Assembly (NCBI GenBank): GCA_900555225.1 | Contig: USKL01000071.1 | Coordinates: 1-7,324 of the forward strand | Direction: 5' to 3' | Source of the DNA: an uncultured Collinsella sp. | GTDB taxonomy: Bacteria > Actinomycetota > Coriobacteriia > Coriobacteriales > Coriobacteriaceae | DNA: 7,324 nt | Part shown: one piece after another, positions 6,616 through 7,324 of the stretch | Layout: every line of letters starts with the position of its first letter | Position numbering within the stretch: position 1 is the stretch's first letter | The notes under the pieces: generated by a model | What the model was told of the DNA's origin: nothing | The model's database searches: none | What the model saw: only the letters and a program-made list of their open reading frames with translations | Program-made: the position numbers and the translations under genes

Positions 6616-7324
6616 CTAGTTGTTGAGCATGCGGTCGAAGCTTCCCGAGTCCCGATAGTCTGCGGTCATCAGAATCTCCTGCGGAATGCGCCCGCCCTCG
6701 CGCAGCACGTTGCGGAACTGCACGCGCGTAACCATGGGCAGATCCTTGATCGTCGCTGCCAGGTTCTGCGGCACACCCTGGTTGGCAGCCGCGGGCTCGC
6801 ACTCTCCGCCGGCCTTCACGCGACGCTTATGCTCGGCGAGCATGGCGCGGTACATGCCGGCATGCAGGCGAATCTCAACCACATTGGCATTGCGAGCCTG
6901 CTCGACGATGCGCGCGCCCTCGCGATCGATATCGCCCACGTAGTAGACGTAGTTAAAGCGATAGCCAATCTCGGCCAGATAATCATCCAGTGCGTGCGAG
7001 ACGCTCGCTTTGCAGCCGCCGCCAAAAATCACGCCGCCCACCTTGATGCCAAAGAGCTTGGCGTGCTTGCGGCCACGCAGCAGCTTGACGATCTCGTCGT
7101 AGGTGTCCAGGTTCTCGACCATAATGAACGGCTTGTCGGCTCCCAGCGTAAAGAAGCCCGTAAAGTGCACGGGGCGATTGGGGGCGACCTTGATCGCCTG
7201 CATGCTGATGCCCTTTTCGGTCATACGCCTGATCAGGCGCTCACCGTGCTTGCCGTCAAAAGCCTTCTCGTCGTTAAAGATCTGGTAGGCACGCTGGCGG
7301 CGCGAGGCAACCGGCGTATCGGCA
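6616..7324 (-). CDS. jetD: JetD-like Toprim nuclease (DUF2220, Wadjet anti-plasmid system), C-terminal part
   Basis: Partial gene, open from the right edge (first full codon 7323-7321) to the TAG at 6618-6616, giving 235 C-terminal residues; JetD proteins are usually about 380-400, so the start lies outside. The ATG at 7224 is internal, since family-like sequence (RRQRAYQIFNDEKAFD) precedes it. The visible part is the DUF2220 Toprim-like domain: FIMVENLDTYDEI with the metal-binding Glu70, VIFGGGCKAS, then YYVGDIDREG with Asp131 and Asp133, the Toprim DxD. The end, FRNVLREGGRIPQEIL, also fits the family. In characterised Wadjet systems JetD is the topoisomerase VI-like nuclease that cuts closed circular plasmids after the SMC-like JetABC complex extrudes them. 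Whether jetABC are present cannot be seen here; a stand-alone DUF2220 protein is the alternative. GC-ending codon use resembles its neighbours, so there is no sign of recent transfer. Confidence 0.78.
   Translation of the reverse strand, partial: ADTPVASRRQRAYQIFNDEKAFDGKHGERLIRRMTEKGISMQAIKVAPNRPVHFTGFFTLGADKPFIMVENLDTYDEIVKLLRGRKHAKLFGIKVGGVIFGGGCKASVSHALDDYLAEIGYRFNYVYYVGDIDREGARIVEQARNANVVEIRLHAGMYRAMLAEHKRRVKAGGECEPAAANQGVPQNLAATIKDLPMVTRVQFRNVLREGGRIPQEILMTADYRDSGSFDRMLNN

Noticed and set aside
1..7324. CRISPR arrays, tRNA or rRNA genes, complete insertion sequences, phage attachment sites
   Set aside because: No regularly spaced direct repeats, cloverleaf-like segments, transposase motifs or duplicated att-like sequences were seen on reading both strands.

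Overview
This is a GC-rich chromosomal window of mostly housekeeping genes. It suggests a high-GC Gram-positive of the Coriobacteriia type, with Collinsella or a close relative as best guess. That rests on codon use dominated by GC-ending codons, the actinobacterial/Firmicutes hpt-ftsH pairing, the FtsH tail type and the look of the intergenic repeat. The assignment is inference, because no rRNA or other phylogenetic marker is present.

Left part, plus strand (1-2474): the 3' end of hpt (hypoxanthine phosphoribosyltransferase) is followed after one base by a complete ftsH, the membrane-anchored AAA+ zinc protease. A strong intrinsic terminator (2486-2519) closes this operon. Directly after it is a 62-base element made of two perfect 24-base inverted arms (2543-2604), resembling a small non-autonomous palindromic repeat.

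Middle, plus strand (2664-4835): a fold-type I PLP aminotransferase is followed by a PHP-family metal phosphatase of the YcdX type. Each has its own TACAAT -10 element and a clear Shine-Dalgarno sequence. The 165-base gap between them carries a 16-base palindrome matching the ParB-binding parS consensus at 14 of 16 positions (3871-3886), a candidate chromosome-segregation site. A GC-rich terminator (4856-4890) follows the PHP gene.

Right part, minus strand (6615 down to 4915, and from the right edge to 6616): an RNA m5U methyltransferase of the RlmD/RumA family carries a 4Fe-4S Cys cluster but has a Lys/Ser-rich tail where a TRAM domain often sits. Upstream of it, on the same strand and cut by the right edge, is the C-terminal 235 residues of a DUF2220/JetD-like protein with a Toprim nuclease core (Glu and GDID motifs). 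JetD is the nuclease of the Wadjet anti-plasmid defence system (JetABC being an SMC-like complex). Because jetD is usually the last gene of that operon, jetA, jetB and jetC would be expected just beyond base 7324. The gap between jetD and rlmD (6364-6615) holds a 9-bp hairpin without a U-tract, a TACAAT promoter element for rlmD, and a perfect 14-bp palindrome in the rlmD leader.

The most interesting items are the JetD fragment, the parS-like site and the perfect inverted-repeat element. The remaining genes are ordinary core genes with intact active sites.
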